This document shows, one piece after another, positions 46,378 to 58,148 of a stretch of DNA of 58,995 nt (position 1 is its first letter; each line of letters opens with the position of its first letter). The stretch comes from Sphingobacteriales bacterium. Lineage in GTDB: Bacteria > Bacteroidota > Bacteroidia > Sphingobacteriales > Sphingobacteriaceae. A program made the position numbers and the translations under genes. The notes beneath the pieces were generated by a model that ran no database searches, was not told the origin of the DNA, and saw only the letters and a list, made by a program, of their open reading frames with translations. The stretch lies in the NCBI GenBank assembly GCA_015654985.1, contig JAATFW010000020.1, positions 1 through 58,995 of the forward strand, written 5' to 3'.

Positions 46378-49209
46378 ATGAAAAGCTCCATTCTCCTGCT
46401 GGTAACCTTATTTATTACAGCCACTTTATCAGCCCAGGTAAGCCACGAAGTAAGTGGCATTGTAAAAGACAGTACAGATAATACAGTAATCGGAGCTTCG
46501 GTAGCTTTAATATCTAACAAAGACACCTTAAAGACCGCCACTAACCCTGATGGTATCTTCATTTTTAAAAATGTTCAGGCCGGCCAGTTTCTGATAATAG
46601 TTAAAAGTCTCGGATTCGTAAACTACAATAAGCGTTTTCTTTATAATGATGCAACAAAACGACTTGTTTTAGATCCCATTATCCTTAAATCCCAATCTAA
46701 TATGCTCCAGGAGGTTACGGTTAACGGAGCGCCTGCTATTACTTATAAGGAGGATACGATTGAATACCGGGCAAGCGATTACAAGGTGCGTGAGAATGCC
46801 ACCGTTGATGAACTCCTGAAAAAGATGGAAGGCATTGAAGTGGCGAATGACGGAACCGTTACCGCACAGGGCACTGAAGTTACCAAAGCAAGGCTTAACG
46901 GCAAGAATTATTCGGGAGGAGATGTGGCTTCGGCCATACAGAACCTGCCGGCTGATATAGTTGAAAAGATTCAGATCGTAGATGACTATGGAGATCAGGC
47001 TGCCCGGACTGGTATTAAGGATGGCGATCCTCAGAAGATTTTGAATATTGTCACGAAAACGAACCGCTCTGTCGGTAATACCGGAAGATTGAATGCCGGT
47101 GCGGGAAGCAACGAGCGCTATGGTGCCTCTGTTTTTGGAACCCGCTTAAATGGTAATCAGCAGATTGTCGCGCAGTTAAGTCTGAATAATACAGTCAATG
47201 GCGTCGCATCCTCAAACACCAGTGATGGAAGTAGCGGTGGTAGCGGCAGGGGAAATGGAGGGGGAGGTAGTCGGGGAGGAAGTGGAAATAGTGGTGGGGG
47301 CAGCAGCTTTTCGGGTTTAAGCGGAGGAAGCGGGGGAACTACACAAACCGGTCGCGGATCTGTTGGATACCGCGACCAGTTAACTCCAAAACTTAGCATT
47401 AATACAAGCTATGCTTATAACTTCACTAATAATCATTCAGTAAACAGCAGTACTTCTGAGAATTATACCACACTCGGGACACTTTATTCAACAAATGAAA
47501 GTAATGGTGATAATGATACAAAGAATAATGCTTTTAATCTTGATATCGAGTATGATATAGACAGTGCAAATTATTTAAGGATACAACCTTCAATAAGTTA
47601 TCGTTCAACATTAAGCAGCAGTTTTTCGAATGTTGCGCAAACTGGTATTATTCATCAGAACAGTACCGGCAATAACAGCAGTAAAAATACCACCCCCGAT
47701 CTTGGCGGAAGTATTTTATATCAGCATATTTTTAAAAAACCGAAGCGTAATTTTTCACTTAACCTGTCGTATAGCAACAGCAAGCAGGATAGGGATAATG
47801 AGCAAAATGCCAATATCCTGTATTATAAGCTTGATTCAACGAAATTACCGGAAGAGTCCTATTATTTAACTAAAGACTCCCTGGTGCACCGGCTCGTGGC
47901 GAGAAAGAACCTTAACAACACTTTTCGTCTGAGTACCACATTTTCTGAGCCTTTAAGCGCTATATCGACAATTGATTTTAATGCACAGGTGAACAGGAGA
48001 GCATATGATAACAGTGCATTTACCAATAACATTGATCCATCGGGACAATTAACGCCTGTAGATTCTTTAACCAACCTTTTCAATTATTCGTTTACAGAAT
48101 CGAGGCTCTCGTTAAATTACCGCTTTAGACAAACGAAATTCAATTTTGCCCTTGGAATAACAGGGATATCGACCTTGTTAAGCGGTACAAAGGAACATCT
48201 TAACGCCAGTACAAGAAGAACTAATTTCTTTCTGATCCCGATTGCCAGGGTAGAATACCAGTTTTCAAAGCAGCATCGCTTAAGCCTGAATTACTCGGGA
48301 AGTGCCAATGAGCCCACATTTGATCAGATTCAACCTGTTCGTGATGTATCAAGGGCCAATAATCCGGTGGTTGGTAATCCTGATTTGAAGGCATCCTTTA
48401 ATCATACTGTAAGTGCGGCTTATAATAATTATATAGCAAACTCGCGGCTTAATTATTCTGTAAATCTGAGTGCCAGGTTTGTTGAAAACTCCGTTGTATC
48501 CAATGTCGTCCAGATAGAGGACGAGTATGGCAGTTACATTAATGAAACCCGTTACCTCAATATGAACGGCATTTCTACCTATACCGGTAATTATAATATT
48601 TCCAAATCGTTTGCCGACCGGAAATACAGTTTACATTTAAATGGAACCATTGCTAACCGCAATGGAGTATCTATGAGCAACGATCTGAAAAATGAAAGCA
48701 CGATATGGTCATTCTCTCAGCGTTTGGGTCCTCAGATTAACCCTGTTGAATGGCTTGAGCTGAACCCGAATATCAATTATACGTTCACCAAGGCTGATTT
48801 TACCCTGCCTACTTCTTCCGACTCCAGGGTAAAGAACCTTGCTCTCAGCGGCGACGGCAAGATCTATATCAAAGAGACCTTTCTGATTTCGTTTAGCGCG
48901 AGTAAGAACTTTATAAGCGGAATCGATGATAACCAAACCAATAATCCCTTTGTTATAAATAGTGCTGTGGAGAAACAGTTCTTTAAACGTAAAAATGGAG
49001 CTTTAAGCCTGCAGTGTTTCGATTTGCTGAAACAAAACAATTTTATTAACCGAAATATCACGGATAACAGCAGGGTAGATGTAAAATCGAATGCCTTAAG
49101 CAGATATGTTATGCTGAATTTTCGCTGGTCGCCGCAGAAGTGGAGCGGCACACCTGCACGCAGGAATGGCCGGCAAATGATGCGCAGGGGAGATGGTAGC
49201 TTTTATTAA
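46378..49209 (+). CDS. OMP_b-brl_3-type TonB-dependent-like outer-membrane barrel
   Basis: This 943-aa protein has a signal peptide to about residue 19. A carboxypeptidase-like regulatory domain follows (HEVSGIVKDSTDNTVIGASV), then a plug-like region (LQEVTVNGAPAITYKEDTIE, LLKKMEGIEVANDGTV). It has the QNLPADIVEKIQIVDDYGDQA element typical of the outer-membrane beta-barrel family 3. A Gly/Ser-rich stretch at about 281-320 lies between early barrel strands, probably in an extracellular loop. The end (RRNGRQMMRRGDGSFY) is Arg-rich. Unlike SusC it has no SusD partner; instead the preceding gene supplies a Gly-rich secreted protein. The substrate is unknown. Its stop overlaps by 4 bp the stop of the convergent VirJ-like gene. 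Confidence 0.85.
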   Translation: MKSSILLLVTLFITATLSAQVSHEVSGIVKDSTDNTVIGASVALISNKDTLKTATNPDGIFIFKNVQAGQFLIIVKSLGFVNYNKRFLYNDATKRLVLDPIILKSQSNMLQEVTVNGAPAITYKEDTIEYRASDYKVRENATVDELLKKMEGIEVANDGTVTAQGTEVTKARLNGKNYSGGDVASAIQNLPADIVEKIQIVDDYGDQAARTGIKDGDPQKILNIVTKTNRSVGNTGRLNAGAGSNERYGASVFGTRLNGNQQIVAQLSLNNTVNGVASSNTSDGSSGGSGRGNGGGGSRGGSGNSGGGSSFSGLSGGSGGTTQTGRGSVGYRDQLTPKLSINTSYAYNFTNNHSVNSSTSENYTTLGTLYSTNESNGDNDTKNNAFNLDIEYDIDSANYLRIQPSISYRSTLSSSFSNVAQTGIIHQNSTGNNSSKNTTPDLGGSILYQHIFKKPKRNFSLNLSYSNSKQDRDNEQNANILYYKLDSTKLPEESYYLTKDSLVHRLVARKNLNNTFRLSTTFSEPLSAISTIDFNAQVNRRAYDNSAFTNNIDPSGQLTPVDSLTNLFNYSFTESRLSLNYRFRQTKFNFALGITGISTLLSGTKEHLNASTRRTNFFLIPIARVEYQFSKQHRLSLNYSGSANEPTFDQIQPVRDVSRANNPVVGNPDLKASFNHTVSAAYNNYIANSRLNYSVNLSARFVENSVVSNVVQIEDEYGSYINETRYLNMNGISTYTGNYNISKSFADRKYSLHLNGTIANRNGVSMSNDLKNESTIWSFSQRLGPQINPVEWLELNPNINYTFTKADFTLPTSSDSRVKNLALSGDGKIYIKETFLISFSASKNFISGIDDNQTNNPFVINSAVEKQFFKRKNGALSLQCFDLLKQNNFINRNITDNSRVDVKSNALSRYVMLNFRWSPQKWSGTPARRNGRQMMRRGDGSFY

Positions 49210-49970
49210 AGGAGTTCTTTTTTATGCAAAGGAAAAACAGGCTGCCCGGTAGATGATACAATTGTTCTGTATCCGCCGGTATAATGATGGTCGCCAGGCA
49301 ATAATTTAATAAAAATATTTTTCCCCTTCAGATCTTCAAGAGGTTTAGGGTTTTCTTTTGTGCCGTAAAAGCAGTAGACCGGAATTTTAATCTTTTTTAC
49401 TTCATCTTTTACTTTATAAGTTCTTTGATCATCTCCCAGGTTAATCAGATCTGTAAGGTAGATCTTAAAATCTGTAGACAAAAACGGAGAAAGAAGCTGA
49501 AGGGTATTAACTTTTGATTTAAGGTCTGCAGGTAAGCGGTTGTATAAAAAGGGAACTACGTCTGCTCCAAAGGAATAACCGCTCAGTATTATATTTTTAG
49601 CTTTCCACAGGGCGCTGTATTTTCTCAGTAACAGAGCGAAGTCATCTGATGTTTGTTCAGGAGTTTTTTGATGCCAGAAATAGGTCCTGCAATTAAACCC
49701 TATAACATTGTATCCGGCTTTTGAAAACCTCGTTGCGAGGCTGTCATTAAAAGCCATCCATCCACCGTCACCAGAGAGTAACACGATCATTTTAGATGTA
49801 AGCAGATGAGATGAACGATATAAAATAAGGGGAAGCCCGAAATCATTATTTAAAGTTCCCTTGTTTTCAACCGTCCGTTCTTTAAGCAACAAGCTGCAAC
49901 TATTTAAAAAGACGAGGGAAATAAAACTTAGGAAGATTAATCTCAGGGCTCTTTGTTTTATGATCTGCAT
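49206..49970 (-). CDS. VirJ/AcvB-like alpha/beta-hydrolase lipoprotein
   Basis: This 254-aa lipoprotein has Cys25 in FLNSC. It shows the VirJ family pattern: MIVLLSGDGGW (about 61-71), GYSFGADVVPFLYNRLP with nucleophile S133, and the C-terminal LLPGDHHYTGG with the catalytic histidine. Agrobacterium AcvB/VirJ hydrolyse lysyl-phosphatidylglycerol in the periplasm, so a lipid-modifying or envelope-stress role is likely here. It is the only minus-strand gene between the glycan-use genes at 45458-53248 and converges with the barrel gene with overlapping stop codons. Its 5' side faces the operator and GH2 gene on the other strand. No relation to glycan use is apparent. Confidence 0.85.
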   Translation of the reverse strand: MQIIKQRALRLIFLSFISLVFLNSCSLLLKERTVENKGTLNNDFGLPLILYRSSHLLTSKMIVLLSGDGGWMAFNDSLATRFSKAGYNVIGFNCRTYFWHQKTPEQTSDDFALLLRKYSALWKAKNIILSGYSFGADVVPFLYNRLPADLKSKVNTLQLLSPFLSTDFKIYLTDLINLGDDQRTYKVKDEVKKIKIPVYCFYGTKENPKPLEDLKGKNIFIKLLPGDHHYTGGYRTIVSSTGQPVFPLHKKELL

Positions 49971-50038
49971 ACATTTAGATAACGATAATAACGCACCTGG
50001 GGAAGATAAGTTATTTAATGGGGATTTATTATGAATTA

Positions 50039-53248
<3,210 letters not shown>

Positions 53249-53312
53249 AGGATAACTATAAAACCGTTGGTGCTGCTGAAAGCGCCGGTATAATTATATA
53301 GTTGATAGATAT

Positions 53313-53349
53313 GCTATAAGCAAACAGTCAAACCTGGTTTGCTTATAGC
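53313..53349 (+). terminator. Hairpin after LacZ-type gene
   Basis: GCTATAAGCAAAC (53313-53325) pairs perfectly with GTTTGCTTATAGC (53337-53349) around an 11-nt loop. No T run follows, so it may be a 3' stabilising structure or a weak terminator. Confidence 0.55.
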
Positions 53350-53423
53350 AATCAATCAGACCTCAGATAAATAACTGAAATTCCCGCTTTGAACATCTTA
53401 TCTTAGTTTTCCTGCAATGTTCC

Positions 53424-53441
53424 TTATGATATAGATCATAA
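53424..53441. promoter_or_regulatory. CRP/FNR-like dyad upstream of the Mla operon
   Basis: TTATGAT-ATAG-ATCATAA is a perfect 18-bp inverted repeat containing the TGAT-N4-ATCA core of CRP/FNR-family sites. It is about 65 bp upstream of the candidate promoter. A single copy was seen. Confidence 0.35.
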
Positions 53442-53596
53442 AGATATAAATGTGTGAATGTTGTAACAAAATTAAATAAATATATAAGTTTGATGCTTTC
53501 ATAAAGCCTATCTTTAGACAATAAGCATCACCTTGCATTCTTCGTCTGCTTTACGACTGCTTATTCCGATCATACAATATCTAAAAACAAATCAAA

Positions 53597-54370
53597 ATGA
53601 CAATATTCCCGGCCGCCTTAACCAGACAATTTTCTGCTGCAGGCGATCAGATGATTTTTATGCGGGCTTTTTTCCGCAATATTTTCCGCAGCGATTTCGA
53701 ATGGAATGAGCTTATCCGCCAGTGTTACATCATTGGCTATAAGTCCCTTTTCCTGGTGGGCATTACCGGGTTTATACTCGGCTTTGTACTTACACTGCAA
53801 TCGGGACCTACGATGAAAGCTTTTGGTGCCGAAAGTTTTGTTCCCGGAATGGTGGCTATCTCGGTAGTCAGGGAAATGGGCCCGGTGATCATTGCCCTGA
53901 TCTGTGCAGGTAAAATCTCTTCGGGTATTGGAGCTGAACTGGGCAGCATGAAAGTGAGTGAACAGATAGATGCGATGGAGGTTTCCGGTGCCAATCCGGT
54001 ACAGTATCTCGTAGTAACGCGTATTCTTGCCAGCACGCTCATGATCCCCCTCCTTACATTGATGGCAGATGCTCTTGCCCTTGCAGGAGGGTTTATGGCA
54101 TCGAACATTAGTAAAGAAACAAGTTTGACAATTTATTTTAACAAAGCATTTACGTCACTCGACTTTGTCGACCTCATTCCTGCAGTGATCAAAACGGTAT
54201 TTTTTGGCTTTGCCATAGGGTTTGTGGGTTGTTACAAAGGGTATAATTCTGACAGGGGTACAGAAAGTGTTGGATTGGCCGCAAATTCTGCTGTAGTTTC
54301 AGCCTCGCTCTGGATCATCGTGCTGGATGCAATAGCGGTTCAGCTAACTTCTGTTTTTGCCTATAATTAA
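53597..54370 (+). CDS. mlaE: MlaE-type ABC transporter permease
   Basis: This 257-aa membrane protein has an amphipathic N-terminus (MRAFFRNIFRSDFEWNELIRQ) and four to five hydrophobic segments. The MlaE/YrbE hallmarks are present: GYKSLFLVGITGFILGFVL, AISVVREMGPVIIALICAGKISSGIGAELGSMKVSEQIDAME and FGFAIGFVGCYKGYN. It is the inner-membrane permease of a phospholipid transport system that maintains outer-membrane lipid asymmetry. The ATPase gene starts 8 bp and the MCE protein gene 746 bp later, giving the compact E-F-D order common in Bacteroidota. Other Mla parts (periplasmic MlaC, lipoprotein MlaA) are not in this operon. A start at a later ATG is possible but the length fits. Confidence 0.93.
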   Translation: MTIFPAALTRQFSAAGDQMIFMRAFFRNIFRSDFEWNELIRQCYIIGYKSLFLVGITGFILGFVLTLQSGPTMKAFGAESFVPGMVAISVVREMGPVIIALICAGKISSGIGAELGSMKVSEQIDAMEVSGANPVQYLVVTRILASTLMIPLLTLMADALALAGGFMASNISKETSLTIYFNKAFTSLDFVDLIPAVIKTVFFGFAIGFVGCYKGYNSDRGTESVGLAANSAVVSASLWIIVLDAIAVQLTSVFAYN

Positions 54371-54378
54371 TTAAAGTA

Positions 54379-55110
54379 ATGGATGAAGCTGTAATTGCTA
54401 TCCGCGATCTTAAAAAGTCGTTTGGTACAAAAGAAGTGCTCTCAGGCATCAATATGGACCTTTTTAAAGGAGAGAACCTTGTTGTGCTGGGAAAGTCGGG
54501 GCAGGGAAAGTCTGTGGCTATAAAATGTATGGTAGGATTGCTTACCCACGATTCGGGCAGCCTTAAGATCTTTGGTAAAGAAATAAAAGACCGCTCCGAA
54601 GAAGAGATGAAAGAGCTGCGGATCAAAACAGGTTTCCTCTTTCAAAGTGCGGCGCTGTATGACTCTATGACTGTTGAGGAAAATCTTGAGTTTCCGCTTA
54701 CCCGCGTTCTGAAATTGACAGACAGGGATGAGATCCGGCAGAAGATTGAAGAGCTGCTGGAAGGAGTAGGCTTATTAGATGCTATAGATAAAATGCCTTC
54801 CGACCTGTCGGGCGGAATGCGCAAAAGGGTGGGTCTGGCCCGCACCCTCATAATGAAACCCGAAATTATGCTGTATGACGAGCCGACGACAGGGCTTGAC
54901 CCCATTACATCAAGGGAAATCAGTGAGCTTATTCTGCAGATGCAGAAAAAATATAAAACGTCTTCCGTAATTATTACCCATGATATGGAATGTGCCAGGA
55001 TCACCGCCGACCGTTTGCTTGTGATGAACGACGGCGTGTTTGTGGCTGAAGGAAATTATGAACAACTGGAGAACGGACAGGATGAACTGGTGCGTTCTTT
55101 TTTTAAATAA
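54379..55110 (+). CDS. mlaF: MlaF-type ABC transporter ATPase
   Basis: This 243-aa ATPase has the Walker A motif GKSGQGKS (residues 38-45), a Q loop near FLFQSAALYDSMTVEENL (87-104) and the ABC signature DLSGGMRKRVGLARTL (142-157). The Walker B motif is IMLYDEPTTGLDP (163-175), and the switch histidine lies in IITHDME. The AALYDSMTVEEN stretch and the SGGMRKR signature are typical of MlaF rather than sugar-import ATPases. It powers the MlaE permease in the cytoplasm. It is 8 bp after mlaE and 6 bp before the MCE gene, so translation is closely linked. Confidence 0.95.
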   Translation: MDEAVIAIRDLKKSFGTKEVLSGINMDLFKGENLVVLGKSGQGKSVAIKCMVGLLTHDSGSLKIFGKEIKDRSEEEMKELRIKTGFLFQSAALYDSMTVEENLEFPLTRVLKLTDRDEIRQKIEELLEGVGLLDAIDKMPSDLSGGMRKRVGLARTLIMKPEIMLYDEPTTGLDPITSREISELILQMQKKYKTSSVIITHDMECARITADRLLVMNDGVFVAEGNYEQLENGQDELVRSFFK

Positions 55111-55116
55111 ATTATA

Positions 55117-56067
55117 ATGAAAACGAGTGTGAGTCAAAAGATCAGAACAGGTGCATTTACTGTAGCCGGAATTCTGTTGTTTATTGCCGGTATATTTTTT
55201 ATCGGAGCAAAGAAGAACATGTTTGATCATACATTTATGATCTATGGAACTTTTAAGAATGTTGGCGGCCTGGAAGAAGGCAACAACGTTCGTTTTGCAG
55301 GAATTAATGCCGGAACTGTAAAAAGGATACAAATGCTTTCCGACACAGTGATCAGGATAGATATGCTGATAAAAGAGAAGGTAAGGCCTTTTCTTAAAGT
55401 CGACGCGATGGCCGTGATTGGTTCAGATGGCCTGATGGGAGATAAGATGATAACCATTACCCCGGGATCTGAAAACGAAAACCGCTTAATGTCCGATGGA
55501 TCCCGTATTATTACGGTCAATCCGGTGGATTATGATAAAGTGATCGCGAAGTTGACCAGGGTAGCTGATAATGCTGCGGTTATCACCGGAGAGCTTGCCG
55601 GAATGGCCATAAAGATCAGGGAAGGCAAGGGATCTATCGGCAGATTGCTTTATACGGATAATCTGGCTAGAAGCGTTGAAGGGACTGTAAGCAATGCTGA
55701 AAGGATAACCGGTTCCCTGGCCCGCATAGCATCGCAGGTTCAATCAGGGAAAGGTTCAATTGGGAGTCTTGTATATACCGATTCTCTTTCTCAGGGATTG
55801 GGAAAGACGGTAAATACTGCAAATTCTGCCATGATCACAATAAAGGAAGCTGCTTATGGATTCAGCGAAAATATGAAAGCTTTGCAGGGCAATTTTTTCC
55901 TGCGTGGTTATTTTAAAAAGAAAGCTGCCGAAGAAGAAAAAGAATCTGTTGTACACAAGGCAGCGGTTGTACCTGAAGATGTAAGTTCTGATATGGAAGA
56001 AAAGGAGCTGAAAGATATCATAGCAGAAGCGCAGAAAGCACTGGATGAAAAACATATAAAGAAATAA
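55117..56067 (+). CDS. mlaD: MlaD-type MCE-domain lipid-binding protein
   Basis: This 316-aa protein is anchored by one N-terminal helix (VAGILLFIAGIFFIG, about 15-30). The MCE domain covers about 37-115: TFKNVGGLEEGNNVRFAGINAGTVKRIQML and later GSDGLMGDKMITI, the standard barrel-forming pattern. A helical C-terminal part (about 140-260) repeats GKGSIGRLLYTD and GKGSIGSLVYTD, as in longer MCE proteins. The tail is Glu/Lys-rich. It is the periplasmic substrate-binding ring of the transporter formed with the two upstream genes. A strong bidirectional terminator follows 21 bp after the stop. Confidence 0.93.
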   Translation: MKTSVSQKIRTGAFTVAGILLFIAGIFFIGAKKNMFDHTFMIYGTFKNVGGLEEGNNVRFAGINAGTVKRIQMLSDTVIRIDMLIKEKVRPFLKVDAMAVIGSDGLMGDKMITITPGSENENRLMSDGSRIITVNPVDYDKVIAKLTRVADNAAVITGELAGMAIKIREGKGSIGRLLYTDNLARSVEGTVSNAERITGSLARIASQVQSGKGSIGSLVYTDSLSQGLGKTVNTANSAMITIKEAAYGFSENMKALQGNFFLRGYFKKKAAEEEKESVVHKAAVVPEDVSSDMEEKELKDIIAEAQKALDEKHIKK

Positions 56068-56088
56068 CCGGCAGAACTTTCCTGAAAT

Positions 56089-56126
56089 AAAAAGGGCAGC
56101 AAAACTCGTGTTTTGCTGCCCTTTTT
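56089..56126. terminator. Bidirectional terminator between mlaD and the OmpA-family gene
   Basis: The left arm AAAAAGGGCAGCAAAAC (56089-56105) and its exact complement (56110-56126) form a 17-bp stem with a 4-nt loop. T-rich on the plus strand and also on the minus strand, it can stop both convergent transcripts. Confidence 0.9.
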
Positions 56127-56144
56127 GTTTAATATAATACTTAA

Positions 56145-58082
56145 TTATTTCGCCGGAATGATGTCAATGATCACAGTCCTGTTATAAAAACGCTCTTCGG
56201 GAAGATTGTTTTCAAACGGTGAACGGCTCTCATCTTCTCCAAATCCAAAGGTTTCAAATGTCACATTGCTTTTTCCTGATGCAGACAATGCCTGCTCAAT
56301 GATTTTCTGAGTTTGCATGGCTCTGTTTTGCGATAATTTACGATTGTATTCGACTTCACCGATAATATCTGTATGGCCGTGAACAATTACTGTTGAGCCG
56401 CTGGTGATTAAGGGTGATACTACATCCGTCAGGAATTTTCCGTAAGATGCTATCGTGGTCGATTTATTAAAGTCGAACAAAATGCTGTACCGATAGCCCT
56501 TTTCAACACTTTCATCTCCGCGAACTAAACTTACTGTACTTTCCTTTTTCACGTTCAGACCTGCTTTAGTTAAACCTGTCATGAATACCTTGTAAGTTCC
56601 ATCAGGACGGTTACCCAGGATGGTTTTTCCCGGAACGCTTTCCTGATCCCTGGTATAAGGTCCGTAATGCTGCATAATACCTTTTTCATCTGTCATGTCG
56701 ATCGTCCAGGACTTAAGAAGGGCCTCAGCACCGTCAACATTAAAGATTACGTGACTGTCGAGCGGGTCAGTCTGTGTTGCAAGAATCTGAACAGGTTTCA
56801 TCATTCCTCCGCCAACTTCCATTAGCAATGCAGGCGAAGCACTGGTTATATCAACACGACGGTCGCCTGCACGCAGAAGTACAAGCTCTTTGTTGCCACC
56901 GGGTTGTTCTGAAGGTATCAGTGGCTTTGTGCGCCCTTCCGTTGTAATTCTCGAAGCATCGACTCCGAATGCCGAAACCATATATTGTTTAATATTCTCT
57001 GCGAAAGACTTACCTTCTTTAGGCCCGTTACCTGAAGCTCCGGTCAGAGTGATCACGGCATCCGGGTTTGCTCTCATTCTGTCTCCTATAATGTTCAGGA
57101 TATTATGATATACATTTAACTGCCGGGCAGAGCGGCCAGTGGTATTTGCCGTTTGTTCTTTCTGCAAAACTGTTTCTTTGAAGTCTGTTGCTTCATTTTT
57201 TGAGAGAAGTACATAGCGGTTGGGGATTTCAGATGAACCGTTGTCAAAAAATACAGAATTACGAAGCGGTAAAGTTTCACTGACCAAACGTCTTACCGGA
57301 ACGATTTTAGGAGCACGGACAGCAAAGGTGACTTCACGTACAGGGATTGCTGTAATGGGCGGAACCGTTTCGATCACTTTTGGTGCTTTTCCAAATTTGA
57401 GCGCCATTCCGGCCCTCAGGGTGGTTAATGACCAGCTTTCAATATCACGCGGGTCCTGTCCAAAATAGGGATGGAAAGAAACGAATGGCGAAAGGGTAAC
57501 CTTTGTGCTTTTACCCGCTGCGGAAACCGGAAAATCGTATCCCACACCTATCTGTCCTGAAAATACCGTTTTATTCATCTCGCTGAAATCACCTTCAGCA
57601 TCCTGTTGTTTCAACTGAGTGTATTCAAATTTTTTCTGTAAACCGAAAGCTATACGCGGGCCGGCGAAAAAGTAAAGATTGGTCGAAGCTACTCCCAAAC
57701 GTAAACTGGGTTCTACGGTGATGTAGCTTAGATCCGACTTTAATGTTGCCGGGCAGTTACAGGGGGCCACCACACTGTCGAACTTTCCCCCGCGGCCATC
57801 ATAGCCTACATTCAACATTAAACCCCATAAATGCGACGGGCGGTATTCCATGAGGAGAGAACCATAAGGGCGTACTCCGTTTCCTTTATGAAAGGCGCTT
57901 GGAACAATCAATGAATTATTGAGCCTTTGGGTTGTTCCGCTATAAAAATTGATGTTAGCTGCTCCTGATAAACCGAACCACCAGGTCGGTTGTGTATTTT
58001 GCGCCTGAGCTATCGTATGGCTAAAAATGATCACCAGCGAACAGATGATACAGCGTTGAATGATTTTATTTATTGGTAACAT
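56145..58082 (-). CDS. OmpA-family protein with N-terminal outer-membrane barrel
   Basis: This 645-aa protein has a signal peptide (cleavage near AQAQN, residue 28) and a membrane-barrel-like domain to about residue 235 (WWFGLSGAANINFYSG, SLLMEYRPSHLWGLMLNVGYDGRGG). A middle region has a degenerate OmpA-like module (VFFDNGSSEIPNRYVLL, later LNIIGDRMRANPDAVITLTGA and RRVDI). The C-terminal OmpA domain (about 520-645) starts YSILFDFNKSTTIASYG and contains IVHGHTDIIGEVEYNRKLSQNRA and ERFYNRTVIIDI. Such domains bind peptidoglycan and tether the outer membrane. The double OmpA-like layout with a sandwich between the two modules is uncommon. It is oriented toward the shared terminator. Confidence 0.88.
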   Translation of the reverse strand: MLPINKIIQRCIICSLVIIFSHTIAQAQNTQPTWWFGLSGAANINFYSGTTQRLNNSLIVPSAFHKGNGVRPYGSLLMEYRPSHLWGLMLNVGYDGRGGKFDSVVAPCNCPATLKSDLSYITVEPSLRLGVASTNLYFFAGPRIAFGLQKKFEYTQLKQQDAEGDFSEMNKTVFSGQIGVGYDFPVSAAGKSTKVTLSPFVSFHPYFGQDPRDIESWSLTTLRAGMALKFGKAPKVIETVPPITAIPVREVTFAVRAPKIVPVRRLVSETLPLRNSVFFDNGSSEIPNRYVLLSKNEATDFKETVLQKEQTANTTGRSARQLNVYHNILNIIGDRMRANPDAVITLTGASGNGPKEGKSFAENIKQYMVSAFGVDASRITTEGRTKPLIPSEQPGGNKELVLLRAGDRRVDITSASPALLMEVGGGMMKPVQILATQTDPLDSHVIFNVDGAEALLKSWTIDMTDEKGIMQHYGPYTRDQESVPGKTILGNRPDGTYKVFMTGLTKAGLNVKKESTVSLVRGDESVEKGYRYSILFDFNKSTTIASYGKFLTDVVSPLITSGSTVIVHGHTDIIGEVEYNRKLSQNRAMQTQKIIEQALSASGKSNVTFETFGFGEDESRSPFENNLPEERFYNRTVIIDIIPAK

Positions 58083-58116
58083 AATGTGTATATTTTTAGA
58101 ATGTAAGTAATTATGA

Positions 58117-58140
58117 ATTTATCCCCCGAAGGGGATAAAT
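58117..58140 (-). terminator. UUCG-capped hairpin after DUF3494 gene
   Basis: ATTTATCCCC (58117-58126) pairs with GGGGATAAAT (58131-58140). On the minus strand the loop reads TTCG closed by C-G, the extra-stable UUCG tetraloop. It lies 8 bp downstream of the minus-strand stop. No long T run follows, so termination is likely but not certain. Confidence 0.6.
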
Positions 58141-58148
58141 TATAGTAT

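Larger units (their letters stand above)
53249..53596. other. Intergenic region between GH2 and the Mla operon
   Basis: This 348-bp stretch holds the hairpin at 53313-53349, a TGAT-N4-ATCA dyad at 53424-53441 and a possible promoter. TTTG at 53489-53492 is followed 16 bp later by TATCTTTA (53509-53516), close to the Bacteroidota TAnnTTTG box though the spacing is shorter than the usual 19-21. It marks the border between glycan-use genes and envelope housekeeping genes. Confidence 0.45.
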
